Part shown: one piece after another, positions 54,892-63,987 of the stretch
Position numbering within the stretch: position 1 is the first letter of the stretch
Layout: each line of letters opens with the position of its first letter
Origin: an uncultured Bacteroidota bacterium
GTDB taxonomy: Bacteria > Bacteroidota > Bacteroidia > Chitinophagales > Chitinophagaceae
DNA length: 64,000 nucleotides
Direction of reading: 5' to 3'
Assembly (NCBI GenBank): GCA_903835005.1
Contig: CAILLK010000044.1
Location: 1-64,000 of the forward strand
Notes under the pieces: generated by a model
Database searches by the model: none
Seen by the model: only the letters and a program-made list of their open reading frames with translations
What the model was told of the DNA's origin: nothing
Position numbers and translations under genes: made by a program

Positions 54892-56184
54892 TTATTGGCG
54901 CGCTATTATTGCTTTGGTTCTATTGTTGCTCCAGGCATCTGCGAGTAAGGCTGAACTAATAATGGCTGGTACGAGGAAGAGGTATTTGTAGGGTATTTGT
55001 ATAAAGGCATAAAAAACTGCCAGGTATACTTTGAAGGAAAACATAAGGAATACATTAAGTGAAATGGTTGCTTTATGCCGCCAGAAATACACCAGCAGCG
55101 CAGTAACTGTTAGCAGGCAAAGGGATAAATGTATAGCCTGGTATACTGATATAATGTGTTTCAGATCGCCGGGAAGCAGCTTCAGGGCCCAGGAAGTAAA
55201 ACCTAAACCATTCATAAGGTAAAATTTGCTATGCAGCATCTGAATATCGCGCTGCCACTCGAGCAGGGCAGCGGTGGAGTGGTAATGGTAGCCATTAAGA
55301 AAGATCGCCGGATCTTTGCGCATAAAGGGGAACCAGTAAAAGACAATTATAAACAGCAGGATAATGCCGCTGGTTATAAGTGCATTCTTCTGCTGGCCGG
55401 TGATGGTATAAGCCAGCAGGCAGAGGGGTACCCATAATATAATACTATATCGCGATAACAAGCACAGTGCAATACCGATGGCAAGCCACCCCACTTTTTT
55501 ATTACTTATTGATGTGGCAACAAAAAGATAATAGGCTGCTATAAGCCCCTCGACCGTGAGTTTGAACATGGGGTTAAAGTGCATTATGGCTGTATACCAA
55601 ACTATTAGCGGCCAAACAGGTATCAGGATGGAGGCCAATAAAGGCATATTCAGTTTGAAGAGGGAACAGTTTCTGATAAAGAAATAAGTGCACGATAGCC
55701 AGAGTGCTATAGCGGGTACCCAGCGGTAATCTTTATGAGCCAGTTCGGTGAGGATGTAGGGCATCCATTGAAATGGCAGGTATGTGGGGTAGAGGTCGTA
55801 TTCTTTGAAATGGATGAAGGCATAGGGCTGTTGATGACCGAGGAAGCGGGTAACCAGCACGGTGATTTGCTGAATTATATCGCTTTTATCAATACCGCTA
55901 TCCTGGGTCATATCCCACCACCAGATGGTTTTGAGGGTTTTGATGACAAGGTAAGATAGGGTGCCATATATTACCAGTTGGGCTGCAAATACCACTTTGG
56001 GATTAATCTGGATTTTTACCGGTATTTCAGAGGTTGGTGTAGTGGTTACCTTTAGATAAGTAAAGCCGATTCCCAGTGAGGCAAAAAGGAAAAGCAATGG
56101 TGATAAATAGGGACCTGCTATGTTTTGCCAGTAAGTAATGAACAGCAATTCAATGGTGCATAAAATAAGTAGGAGGTACTTCAT
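54892..56184 (-). CDS. Polytopic membrane protein, GT-C glycosyltransferase-like
   Basis: This 430-residue protein has about eleven hydrophobic segments, starting with MKYLLLILCTIELLFITYW. A long first extracytoplasmic stretch carries acidic residues (WWWDMTQDSGIDKSD) and aromatic clusters (FKEYDLYPTYLPFQWMPYI), and the middle has SRYSIILWVPLCLLAY. The plan, many helices with a loop of acidic and aromatic residues after the first helices, fits lipid-linked-sugar glycosyltransferases of the GT-C type, but no family motif is decisive. It stands alone, convergent with the giant gene. It could act in surface glycan or protein glycosylation together with the other envelope genes; this is inference. 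Confidence 0.55.
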   Translation of the reverse strand: MKYLLLILCTIELLFITYWQNIAGPYLSPLLFLFASLGIGFTYLKVTTTPTSEIPVKIQINPKVVFAAQLVIYGTLSYLVIKTLKTIWWWDMTQDSGIDKSDIIQQITVLVTRFLGHQQPYAFIHFKEYDLYPTYLPFQWMPYILTELAHKDYRWVPAIALWLSCTYFFIRNCSLFKLNMPLLASILIPVWPLIVWYTAIMHFNPMFKLTVEGLIAAYYLFVATSISNKKVGWLAIGIALCLLSRYSIILWVPLCLLAYTITGQQKNALITSGIILLFIIVFYWFPFMRKDPAIFLNGYHYHSTAALLEWQRDIQMLHSKFYLMNGLGFTSWALKLLPGDLKHIISVYQAIHLSLCLLTVTALLVYFWRHKATISLNVFLMFSFKVYLAVFYAFIQIPYKYLFLVPAIISSALLADAWSNNRTKAIIARQ

Positions 56185-56312
56185 TTTAGTAGTATGTGTT
56201 GCTGTGATGGTTTAAATTTAGTCAATAGTAAGGAAAAGGTGTAATAAATGGATTGGGAATTTTGGAGGGATGATCAGGTAGTCAAAGGTTTCATATATAG
56301 GTTGCTATTCAA

Positions 56313-56420
56313 CAAAGTTTATAAACCCCCATTATAGCCGTAACTTCGCGCACCTTAATAAAAGTTTATATTATAAATGAGTTCGGTTGTAGAAAGTTTA
56401 TGGCAATAAAGGGGCGGTTA
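56313..56420 (+). pseudogene. Partial copy of the prfA promoter and first codons
   Basis: This stretch matches 56996-57103 with a constant offset of 683 bases and scattered mismatches. It includes CCCCCATTATAGCCGTAACTTCGC and ATGAGTTCGGTTGTAGAAA, shown here in two parts for length. The ATG at 56377 corresponds to the prfA start at 57060, but the frame stops after ten codons (MSSVVESLWQ). Similarity ends near 56420. It is a truncated duplicate, not a working gene; the -7-like TAACTTCG is kept while the -33 TTTG is TTTA. Confidence 0.85.
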
Positions 56421-56477
56421 GGATATTGATGATATTCAAATAACCCAATTTTTTGTATCTTTACTTAAATATCTTTT

Positions 56478-56693
56478 ATGAAGCTAACTGCTATAATAGA
56501 ACAGGGTGAAAATGGCTGGCTTGTGGGGCAGATAGAAGAAATTCCAGCTGTTTTATCGCAGGGTAAAACAACCGAGGAACTAAAGGCAAATCTGATTGAT
56601 GCTTTGCATTTGTACCTTGAGACTCAGAAAGAGTTAACTGAAATTGATTATAAGGGCAAAATCATTATCAGAGAAGAACTTATTCTGGCATAA
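56478..56693 (+). CDS. hicB: HicB-family antitoxin
   Basis: This 71-residue protein has the short HicB fold: MKLTAIIEQGENGWLVGQIEEIPAVLSQGKTTEELKANLIDAL, a partial RNase-H-like domain that neutralises HicA. No separate DNA-binding domain follows, as in other short HicB proteins. Its TAA shares one base with the ATG of hicA (TAATG), so the pair is translationally coupled in the antitoxin-first order. A possible -7 element TATCTTTA lies at 56456-56463. The pair lies between a truncated copy of the prfA 5' end and prfA itself. Confidence 0.85.
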   Translation: MKLTAIIEQGENGWLVGQIEEIPAVLSQGKTTEELKANLIDALHLYLETQKELTEIDYKGKIIIREELILA

Positions 56694-56878
56694 TGAAGAG
56701 AAACGATTTGCTTAAGCATCTGAAGGCTAATAATTGTGAGTTGCTTCGGGAAGGCAATAATCATTCCATTTACAGGAATAAATCAAATGATAAGCAATCG
56801 GCTATTGGCCGGCATCTGGAATTGGATAATCTCCTATGTCGAAAAATTTGTAAACAATTGGATATTCCTCTGATTTAA
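56693..56878 (+). CDS. hicA: HicA-family mRNA interferase toxin
   Basis: This 61-residue protein has a double-stranded-RNA-binding-like fold: MKRNDLLKHLKANNCELLREGNNHSIYRN, with His24 as the expected catalytic residue, and SAIGRHLELDNLLCRKICKQLDI matching the family end. Length is normal. HicA cleaves mRNA when HicB is lost. It overlaps hicB by one base and ends 181 bases before prfA on the same strand. Confidence 0.85.
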   Translation: MKRNDLLKHLKANNCELLREGNNHSIYRNKSNDKQSAIGRHLELDNLLCRKICKQLDIPLI

Positions 56879-57000
56879 TTGCCCCTCACCAAACTGCATT
56901 TCTGAAATTTTTATGTAAATGGGTTAGTAATGAAAAGGGAACCTTGAAGTATGCTATTGAGTATATTCTCAACTTCGTTCTACTGGTCAACCATTCAAAG

Positions 57001-57031
57001 TTTGTAATCCCCCATTATAGCCGTAACTTCG
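57001..57031 (+). promoter_or_regulatory. Predicted Bacteroidota-type promoter of prfA
   Basis: TTTG at 57001-57004 and TAACTTCG at 57024-57031 are separated by 19 bases, the spacing of the Bacteroidota primary sigma factor consensus TTTG-N19-21-TAnnTTTG (one mismatch in the -7 box). Transcription would begin about 25 bases before the prfA ATG. Confidence 0.6.
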
Positions 57032-57059
57032 CACACCTTAGAAATAATATTATTATAAA

Positions 57060-58145
57060 ATGAGTTCGGTTGTAGAAAAGTTGGAGGCAATAAAGGCGCG
57101 GTTTGATGACCTGGGCGTGGCATTGACCAATCCGGAGATTGTGAGTAATAACAGCCGTTTTTCGCAGATCAGCAAGGAGTACCGTAAGCTGGAGAAGATA
57201 GTAGACGTGTATAAAGCTTACCGCACCTGTACGGACAGCCTGGATTTTGCGCGGGAGGTGCTGGAAACGGAAAGCGATGAGGAACTGCGCGATATGGCCA
57301 AGGAAGACCTTGTGAAACTGGAGGAGCAGAAGGAAGAAATGGAAACGGAGATCAGGAACCTGCTGATACCCAAGGACCCCCAGGATGAGAAAAACGCTAT
57401 TATAGAAATACGCGGAGGTACAGGTGGCGATGAAGCAAGCATATTTGCCGGCGACCTGCTGCGCATGTATACCCGGTATTGTGAGCGTAAGGGCTGGAAG
57501 GTGTCGTTGCTGAGTGAAACCGAAGGAACTGTAGGCGGCTATAAAGAAGTGCAGATAGAGGTGACGGGTGAGGATGTGTATGGCACGCTGAAATTTGAAA
57601 GCGGTGTGCACCGGGTGCAGCGCGTGCCGGCTACAGAGGCCAGCGGCAGGGTGCACACATCGGCAGCTACAGTAGCTGTGATGCCTGAGGCTGAGGAAAT
57701 AGATTTTGAACTGAAGGAGAGCGACCTGAAAATGGAAACGGCACGTAGCGGTGGTGCCGGCGGACAGAATGTGAATAAAGTGGAAACAAAGGTGATACTG
57801 ACACACATACCTACCGGCACAGTGATAACCTGCCAGACTGAGCGCAGCCAGCTGGGCAACCGCGACAAGGCTACGAGCATGATGCGCAGCAGGCTTTATG
57901 AAGAGCAGGTGAGGAAGCAGGAGGATGAGATAAGCCGCAGGCGTAAGAGCCTGGTGAGCACAGGAGACAGGAGTGCAAAAATAAGAACATACAATTATCC
58001 GCAGGGGAGGGTAACCGACCACAGGATAAATATGACCATTTACAGCCTGGATAACTTTATGAACGGCGATATACAGGAAATGAGTGATGCGCTGCAGTTT
58101 GCAGAGAATGCCGAGAAGCTGCAGGCAGGGGAAACGGTGATTTGA
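57060..58145 (+). CDS. prfA: Peptide chain release factor 1
   Basis: This 361-residue class I release factor ends translation at UAA and UAG. The stop-codon recognition tripeptide Pro-Ala-Thr is at about 190-192 ([15 protein letters not shown]), as in E. coli RF1, and separates it from RF2. The catalytic GGQ is at 234-236 ([18 protein letters not shown]). The C-terminus has [15 protein letters not shown]. Length is normal. The start at 57060 follows a predicted promoter. A truncated duplicate of the promoter and first codons lies 683 bases upstream on the far side of hicBA. Confidence 0.97.
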   Translation: MSSVVEKLEAIKARFDDLGVALTNPEIVSNNSRFSQISKEYRKLEKIVDVYKAYRTCTDSLDFAREVLETESDEELRDMAKEDLVKLEEQKEEMETEIRNLLIPKDPQDEKNAIIEIRGGTGGDEASIFAGDLLRMYTRYCERKGWKVSLLSETEGTVGGYKEVQIEVTGEDVYGTLKFESGVHRVQRVPATEASGRVHTSAATVAVMPEAEEIDFELKESDLKMETARSGGAGGQNVNKVETKVILTHIPTGTVITCQTERSQLGNRDKATSMMRSRLYEEQVRKQEDEISRRRKSLVSTGDRSAKIRTYNYPQGRVTDHRINMTIYSLDNFMNGDIQEMSDALQFAENAEKLQAGETVI

Positions 58146-58365
58146 GTCGTTAGTCGTTAGTCGTTTTTATTGAGTTTTATTTTTGAGGCAATAGAGTTTT
58201 GTGTTTGGCGTTTAAGTGTATTGGATGGGTTTTCGGTTTGTAGTAAAGATCAATATGTTACTGGGATTTTAGTACTTACGACTTTAGACTTACGACTTTA
58301 GACTTAAATAATAGGCGCTTTGTGGTAATTTTTATAAGTTTAAGGTTTAAAAACAGATAGTTCAG
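58146..58365. other. Intergenic stretch with short TCGTTAG / GACTTTAGACTTAC repeats
   Basis: No gene is seen. GTCGTTAGTCGTTAGTCG lies just after the prfA stop, and near 58273-58305 the units ACTTACGACTTTAG are repeated. The two motifs are partly complementary and may pair in RNA. This kind of intergenic repeat is common in Bacteroidota. Confidence 0.5.
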
Positions 58366-59328
58366 ATGGCCAGTTCGGGTTTTAGCCTGCCTGATGTGAT
58401 ACAGAGCATCAGGAAGCACAGGAGGGTAATTATTGTTGTTACTGTTCTATCGGCTATAGGGGGCGCAATATTTCATGTAGCAGGCCCCAAGAAATTTGAG
58501 GCCAAAACGGAGTTTGTGCTTCGTAATCCGCAGTACAGCGACAGGATCAACCTGTATAATGCAGAGAACAGATTGTTCGATTATTTTGCCAATGAGGATG
58601 ATATAGACAGGCTGATGCTGATGGCTGAGGCTGATATTGTGCAGGGGCAGGTAATTAAAAACATGCACCTGGCTGAAGCGTATGGCATAGATGCATCGAA
58701 CAGGAAAGGGGAAATGCAACTGGAGCGGAAATTCAGCAAAAATTTCAACATAACCCGTACAGAATACAAAGACCTGGTTTTGACGTATATAGATACAGAC
58801 CCTGAAAGAGCAGCGGCTGTGGCCAATGAGTGCGAAAAGGTGCTGGAGATTACTTTCGGGAATTACTATAAGGAAATGCGTACAGGAATGTACCAATCTA
58901 TAATGGAAAAGGTGAATGAGGAAGACAGTGCAATTGTGGTGCTGACTGATTCACTTGCCAGGATGAGGGATGAGTATGGAATTTTTGATATTATAAGTCC
59001 GGCGCGGTATAACCTGATGCTGGGGAGCATTAAGACCAACGGGAAGAAGGATTTCGGGAAGGCGCTGGAACTGATACAGAATACAGAATCGATAAAGGAT
59101 GAAATAGTTGCGCAGCATACCAAGCAGCTAACCCTGATAACGCAGTATAAAACCGGATTGGGCGTAGACCAACTGCCAATGCTGAAGGTGGTAACTGTGG
59201 CCAAGAACCCGGTGAGCCCAAAGGGGCTGGGCGGTATGTATACTATGCTTGCGTGTGCTTTGCTGGGGTTCTTTTTCAGTGCGCTTTTTTTGCTGATGGT
59301 GGACAATGCCGTGGTGAAGAAAAATTAA
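58366..59328 (+). CDS. Wzz-like polysaccharide chain-length protein, copy 1
   Basis: This 320-residue inner-membrane protein has two terminal membrane helices (about 19-41, VIIVVTVLSAIGGAIFHV; about 290-312, MLACALLGFFFSALFLLMV) around a long periplasmic helical domain, the plan of Wzz/polysaccharide co-polymerases that set chain length. The segment KNPVSPKGLGG precedes the second helix, as the Pro/Gly-rich motif does in that family. Shared stretches with the next gene (EYKDLVLTYIDTDPERAAAVAN) show recent paralogy. No kinase domain is fused. It heads a three-gene cluster with a Wzz paralogue and an O-antigen ligase/polymerase. Confidence 0.75.
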   Translation: MASSGFSLPDVIQSIRKHRRVIIVVTVLSAIGGAIFHVAGPKKFEAKTEFVLRNPQYSDRINLYNAENRLFDYFANEDDIDRLMLMAEADIVQGQVIKNMHLAEAYGIDASNRKGEMQLERKFSKNFNITRTEYKDLVLTYIDTDPERAAAVANECEKVLEITFGNYYKEMRTGMYQSIMEKVNEEDSAIVVLTDSLARMRDEYGIFDIISPARYNLMLGSIKTNGKKDFGKALELIQNTESIKDEIVAQHTKQLTLITQYKTGLGVDQLPMLKVVTVAKNPVSPKGLGGMYTMLACALLGFFFSALFLLMVDNAVVKKN

Positions 59329-59417
59329 TGTGAGATAAGGAGTAGAGGAGGTAGTTAATATATTGAATCCTTTTTTTAGATTTACGTAATATTCAGGTTT
59401 AAACTTATCAAAATAAA

Positions 59418-60386
59418 ATGACGGCACCCTCTTTCAACCTGGTAGAAATAATCAGGATATTGCTGAAACAAAAGCGATTGATCATCCTTATCACGGTGCT
59501 GGCAGTGGCTCTTGGAGGAGTTTTTATGCTGGTTAAAAAGAAAAAATATAAGGCAGAAGCACGTTTTTTTGTAAACAATCCATTATATGGAGACCGGAAT
59601 ACGCTTTTCAGGACGAGTGAGCAGCGGTATGTTGATTACTTCGGCGGTGATGATGACCTGGATAAAATTACAGCTCTTGGCAACTCAGATACTGTGATGG
59701 ACCGGATCATCAGGAATTGTGATTTTGATAAAATATACAAGTTTGGCGATATGAACAATGATACATCGCATGCGATGTATATGTCGACTTTTGAAAAGAA
59801 TTTCAATCTGAAGCGTACAGAGTATAAGGATATCGTTGTTTCGTATACCGCCTACCGGCCAGAGGATGCCGCCAATGTTGCCAATATGTCGGTAAAGGTG
59901 CTTGAGGAAACCTTCAGGCATTATTACACTTCGATGAAAGAGGGGATGGCCAAGTCGATAAATGATAAGGTGAAGCAACTGGACAGTTCAATATCCAGCC
60001 TGACGGATACATTAGCCAATTTGCGCGATAAGTATGGTATTTATAATATCATTAGTCCGGACAGACATAACATCACATCGGGCGATATGAAAGGTGGCGG
60101 AAAGGGATATGGCAAAGGAATGGAGGAGATACAGAATATTGAATCTATAAAGGATCAGCTGGTAACAGACAGGTCGCATTATATTTCTTTGCTCAATGAA
60201 TATTCGGCTGCATCAGGCAGCTCGATGGAATACCTGAAACTGATAACAAGGGCGCTGCCGCCTACATCGCCTACCGGGCCTAGTATGCGCATGGTGCTGA
60301 TTGTATCGGGTATGCTGGGGTTGTTTTTCAGTATGATCTATGTGCTGATGATAGAGTATTTCCGAAGGCTAAAAGCTATGATCTGA
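59418..60386 (+). CDS. Wzz-like polysaccharide chain-length protein, copy 2
   Basis: This 322-residue paralogue of the preceding gene has helix 1 at about 20-38 (IILITVLAVALGGVFMLV) and helix 2 at about 295-313 (MVLIVSGMLGLFFSMIYVLM), with RALPPTSPTGPSM before it. The periplasmic part has EYKDIVVSYTAYRPEDAANVAN, matching copy 1. Its TGA overlaps the ATG of the next gene (TGATG), so translation is coupled to the ligase/polymerase. Two different chain-length proteins may act as a hetero-oligomer or give two chain lengths; this is inference. Confidence 0.75.
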   Translation: MTAPSFNLVEIIRILLKQKRLIILITVLAVALGGVFMLVKKKKYKAEARFFVNNPLYGDRNTLFRTSEQRYVDYFGGDDDLDKITALGNSDTVMDRIIRNCDFDKIYKFGDMNNDTSHAMYMSTFEKNFNLKRTEYKDIVVSYTAYRPEDAANVANMSVKVLEETFRHYYTSMKEGMAKSINDKVKQLDSSISSLTDTLANLRDKYGIYNIISPDRHNITSGDMKGGGKGYGKGMEEIQNIESIKDQLVTDRSHYISLLNEYSAASGSSMEYLKLITRALPPTSPTGPSMRMVLIVSGMLGLFFSMIYVLMIEYFRRLKAMI

Positions 60387-61849
60387 TGGTTGCATCTGTG
60401 TTAAAAAATAACTGGTTCAACATTGCATCGTTTTCCCTGCTTTTTGCCAGCATCCTGGCATTTGTGTTTACAGGTGAATACTTTCTGCTGCTGGTGCCAC
60501 CCGTTTATTTGTACCTGGTGCTGATAGGGGTAAACTGGCAGATGGCGTATTGGATATTCCTTTTCATGATTCCGGTATCTGTCCAGATTAATTTTTCGGG
60601 TGATACAATGGCCATTACCCTGCCCGATGAGCCGGTGATGTGGATATTCCTGTTGCTTTTTACACTTGTATTTGCCCGCAACCCGTCTGCACTGCCCAAG
60701 TGGTGGTGGAAAGATAACCTGGTGTTTATAGTAGTACTGCAGTTTATCTGGACCATAATCGCGGTTGTCTTCTCTAAGATGTTGTTTTTCTCGGTCAAAT
60801 TTCTGCTGGTGAAGAGCTGGCTGCTGGTGTGCTTCTTTGTATTGCCCATATGGATATTCCGGGAAAAGAAAGATTATGTAAGGGGGTTCCTCGTGATGCT
60901 GGTTCCTATGCTGATAACCATTATAGTGATATTGATACATCATTCAATGCTTGGTTTCAAGTTTGATAAGGTGCAGAAATCCATGAGCGGGCTGTATTAC
61001 AACCATGTTGATTACTCAACGGTGATATCCATGTTTTTCCCGTTATTAATTATTGCCTGGCCGCTGACGAAGGGTAAAGGGGTGCTGATAAGGACCCTGC
61101 TGCTGGCAATAATCCTGACCTTTGTTGCAGGTATTACTTTTGCTTATGCAAGGGCTGCGGTAGTAGGTATAGTATTTGCCCTAATTGTGGGCCTGGCCAT
61201 GCGGGCAAGGCTGGTAAACTTTGTGATGCCCATCTTCTATGGCCTGATAATAGCGCTGATCTGCTACATGGTGCCTAATAATAAGTATATAGAGTTCAGG
61301 CCGGATTACAATAAGACTTACATGCATAAGAATTTTACCGACCATCTTATTGCCACCATTAAGGGTAAGGATATGTCATCGATGGAGCGGCTGTACAGGT
61401 GGGTGGCCGCAATAAGGATGAGCAATGACCGGCCAATAACCGGCTATGGCCCAAGGACTTTTTATTACTATTATAAACCTTATGCGGTTACCTCTTTCCA
61501 GACTTATGTGAGCAGGAATAAGGAACATAGTACTACCCACAATTACTTCCTGTATATGCTGGTGGAGCAGGGCTGGCCTGCAATGCTGCTTTATGCGCTG
61601 CTGATGATGGTGATATTTGCGAAGGCGCAGAAAATATACCACCGGTTTAAGGACCGGTTTTACCGGATAGTAACCATAGGGCTGGCAATGGTAATAGCAG
61701 TAGGCTTTATTAATAATTTCTTCTCTGAGCTTATTGAGAACCATAAGGTGGCAGCGCTGTTTTATATACCTATTGCCATGCTGGTAATGCTGGATAAGAA
61801 GAGCCGGGAAACGCCTGAGCCCCTAAAGGGGGACCAGGCATTGGGCTGA
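60386..61849 (+). CDS. O-antigen ligase / polymerase family membrane protein
   Basis: This 487-residue protein has about ten or more membrane helices and the large periplasmic loop of the Wzy_C/WaaL family: MERLYRWVAAIRMSNDRPITGYGPRTF, then NKEHSTTHNYFLYMLVEQGWPAMLLYALLMM, where the H-N pattern is typical. It either polymerises repeat units or ligates chains to a lipid or protein carrier; which one cannot be told. It overlaps the Wzz-like gene upstream, so the three genes form a glycan export/assembly unit. The last residues (TPEPLKGDQALG) are encoded by a CCCCTAAAGGGG-type dispersed repeat, so the C-terminal tail is probably recent. Confidence 0.8.
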   Translation: MVASVLKNNWFNIASFSLLFASILAFVFTGEYFLLLVPPVYLYLVLIGVNWQMAYWIFLFMIPVSVQINFSGDTMAITLPDEPVMWIFLLLFTLVFARNPSALPKWWWKDNLVFIVVLQFIWTIIAVVFSKMLFFSVKFLLVKSWLLVCFFVLPIWIFREKKDYVRGFLVMLVPMLITIIVILIHHSMLGFKFDKVQKSMSGLYYNHVDYSTVISMFFPLLIIAWPLTKGKGVLIRTLLLAIILTFVAGITFAYARAAVVGIVFALIVGLAMRARLVNFVMPIFYGLIIALICYMVPNNKYIEFRPDYNKTYMHKNFTDHLIATIKGKDMSSMERLYRWVAAIRMSNDRPITGYGPRTFYYYYKPYAVTSFQTYVSRNKEHSTTHNYFLYMLVEQGWPAMLLYALLMMVIFAKAQKIYHRFKDRFYRIVTIGLAMVIAVGFINNFFSELIENHKVAALFYIPIAMLVMLDKKSRETPEPLKGDQALG

Positions 61850-61988
61850 TGTGCTTTTTTGTTCTGCTGTTTTTCAATTTAGCAAGCGGGTTGTAAAATC
61901 CGGAAAAATCATTCTGATATTTGTCAACAGTATGTACAAGGGGAATCAAGTATTTGCCAAATAGACTAATTTGCTACAATAAAATAAC

Positions 61989-61996
61989 TAAATTTG
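61989..61996 (+). promoter_or_regulatory. Possible -7 element of the Rpn-family gene
   Basis: TAAATTTG matches the Bacteroidota -7 consensus TAnnTTTG and lies 22 bases before the ATG at 62019. The nearest upstream TTTG is only 15 bases away, shorter than usual, so support is partial. The rest of 61850-62018 shows nothing else. Confidence 0.4.
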
Positions 61997-62018
61997 CACT
62001 AATACAATTTGCTTGATA

Positions 62019-62906
62019 ATGGCAAAATATCTGGACATATTCACAGATTACGGTTTTAAGAAAATTTTTGGGGAAGAAGCCAATAAGGATATACTTATTG
62101 ATTTTCTGAATGCTCTTTTGCCTATAAGTTCACCTATTGCAAACCTTACTTTTAAGAACACTGAAAAATTGGGCAGAATGCCTGTTGACAGGAAAGCAAT
62201 CTATGACATCTATTGTGAGAATGAGCGGGGCGAAAAATTTATAGTAGAGCTGCAAAAAAATAAACAGGATTATTTTAAAGAGCGTACCATCTATTATTCT
62301 ACATTCCCTATCAGCGAGCAAGCCCAAAAAGGGAAATGGTTGTTTGATCTGAAAGCGGTGTATTGCATCGGATTACTGGATTTTAAATTCAGCGACTATG
62401 CCAATGCCAATGAAAAACGGGAAGTAGTACACAGAATAACACTGAAAGACCAGAATGGCAGGCAGTTTTACGACAAGCTTACCTATATCTACTTAGAAAT
62501 GCCGAATTTCAAAAAGACGGTAAAGCAACTCGAAACGCGCCTTGATAAATGGCTTTACTTTATTAAAAACCTGGAAGACTTTCAGACCATACCGAAAATA
62601 TTTAAAAATGAAGTAGTATTTGTAGAGGCGATGGAAAAAGCCGAACTATCGAAGATGAACGACAGAGACCGCTTTCTGTATGAAGCGAGCCTGAAAGTGT
62701 ACCGGGACAGCATTGCAATTGTTGAAACTGCCAGGAATGAAGGATTGAGGGAAGGTGCAGCCATAAAGGAAAAATATGCTGAAGAGAAAGCTATGGAAAG
62801 GGTACTGGAAATGGCAATAAACTGCCTGAAAGATGGTTTGAGTATAACCAAAACTGCAAAATTAACAGGGCTTGCTGAAGATGAAGTAAGGAAAATAAAA
62901 TTGTAG
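62019..62906 (+). CDS. Rpn-family PD-(D/E)XK nuclease / transposase-like protein
   Basis: This 295-residue protein is of the Rpn (recombination-promoting nuclease) / PD-(D/E)XK transposase-like family. MAKYLDIFTDYGFKKIFGEEANKDILIDFLNALL is the family's usual opening, followed by the nuclease core DIYCENERGEKFIVELQKNKQ, where the Asp and the E-x-Q/K set form the metal site. The C-terminus is a charged coiled segment (EKYAEEKAMERVLEMA) and a short helix-turn-helix-like end (SITKTAKLTGLAEDEVRKI). ATG 62019 is chosen over the in-frame TTG at 62013. It is full length by eye. It stands alone; these genes are often multi-copy in Bacteroidota. Activity here is inferred from the motif. Confidence 0.85.
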   Translation: MAKYLDIFTDYGFKKIFGEEANKDILIDFLNALLPISSPIANLTFKNTEKLGRMPVDRKAIYDIYCENERGEKFIVELQKNKQDYFKERTIYYSTFPISEQAQKGKWLFDLKAVYCIGLLDFKFSDYANANEKREVVHRITLKDQNGRQFYDKLTYIYLEMPNFKKTVKQLETRLDKWLYFIKNLEDFQTIPKIFKNEVVFVEAMEKAELSKMNDRDRFLYEASLKVYRDSIAIVETARNEGLREGAAIKEKYAEEKAMERVLEMAINCLKDGLSITKTAKLTGLAEDEVRKIKL

Positions 62907-63006
62907 AGTTGAATACGCCTAACAATAAATCCAAACTGAGGATTCACAACTAATCAAGCCGATCTTTTACAATACTTTTCTGCCAGATAGGGCTATTTTA
63001 TCACAG

Positions 63007-63987
63007 TTAATTACGGTCTTCAAAATATTTCACCTCTTCACCCAAATCGAGGAAAGGATATTTATTCATCATTGCGAGTGCCTTTGCCGCATAGGTTGTT
63101 TTGAATTTTTTATGTGCTTCAGTTTCCGGGAAGCGGGAGCGGTGGGAGCGGGCGGTGTTGATGTCCTGTACCTGCTCCATTATTTCGATAATTGCAGGAT
63201 CGATACATGACTTTGTAAATTGCTCCCAGACATAGCTTGTACCCATGTAATTGGGATGAACCATATCCACATCATAAAAACGATAATCGCGGAGAATATC
63301 TATGACCAGCTCGTAGGCCGGGAAGTAGTGGGCTTTTTCGTGTTTTGCGCAGAGGGTATGCACTGCCTCTATGAGGCGGGCTTTGCTCCTGTTATTTTCT
63401 ATAACCCCATCGCGGATGTGGCGCACAGGGCTGATGGTGAAGAGTACCTGTGCAAAAGAATTTGCCTCTTTCAGTTTCAGTATTGTGGCATCAAGCGCAT
63501 GGATTATTTCACTGGTTTCGAGTAACCTTTTTTCGAACCACTGGGCCGGGGCGCGGTGATTGTTTGCAACTGGGGCGTTGGTTTCTTTAAGGTAATACTG
63601 GAAGGCAGAGCCGAGTGTGATGATGACCCAATCGGCCTTGCGGATAAACACTGAGGCACTCTGTTGCGATTCATTGATTGTTTTGAAGGCAGCAGCCATA
63701 TCAATATTGGAGAAGCGGGTGTGGTGGTCCCAACTGTTCCAGAGTTCGTTGAGGTAAAAGAGGTCGGATGCCTGGTACTGTTTATTGCCGAGGTAGCTGT
63801 TAAGGCTATCAGCAACGCTGAGGGGGTTAAAGAGAATACCATGCGGGTTGGACAGAACATTGAATTTATGCTGTTGCAGCCTGTCGGAGATATGCTCGGT
63901 GAAGCAAGACCCTATAAGGAGGATATTGTCGGAATAGAGGAGAGGGCGGGGCAGGGAAGGGATATCGAGAGAAAGCGAGAACTGCAT
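63007..63987 (-). CDS. GSCFA-domain protein
   Basis: This 326-residue protein carries the GSCFA motif at about 27-31 (ILLIGSCFTEHISDRL), followed by NPHGILFNPLSVADSL, WVITLGSAFQYYL and ISPVRHIRDG, with DMVHPNYMGTSYVWEQF near the C-terminus. The family is related to SGNH/GDSL esterases, with Ser of GSCF and the late D-x-x-HPN set as the probable catalytic residues. No signal peptide is seen. Substrate and pathway are unknown. It is convergent with the Rpn-family gene, 100 bases away. The start at 63987 is 13 bases from the window edge and appears complete. Confidence 0.9.
   Translation of the reverse strand: MQFSLSLDIPSLPRPLLYSDNILLIGSCFTEHISDRLQQHKFNVLSNPHGILFNPLSVADSLNSYLGNKQYQASDLFYLNELWNSWDHHTRFSNIDMAAAFKTINESQQSASVFIRKADWVIITLGSAFQYYLKETNAPVANNHRAPAQWFEKRLLETSEIIHALDATILKLKEANSFAQVLFTISPVRHIRDGVIENNRSKARLIEAVHTLCAKHEKAHYFPAYELVIDILRDYRFYDVDMVHPNYMGTSYVWEQFTKSCIDPAIIEIMEQVQDINTARSHRSRFPETEAHKKFKTTYAAKALAMMNKYPFLDLGEEVKYFEDRN

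Noticed and set aside
57015-58022. 335-codon frame opposite prfA
   Set aside because: It is fully antisense to a clearly recognised release factor gene and has no protein-like motifs of its own.
62019-62906. Insertion sequence around the transposase-like gene
   Set aside because: No terminal inverted repeats or target duplication were seen, and the family is a stand-alone PD-(D/E)XK nuclease.
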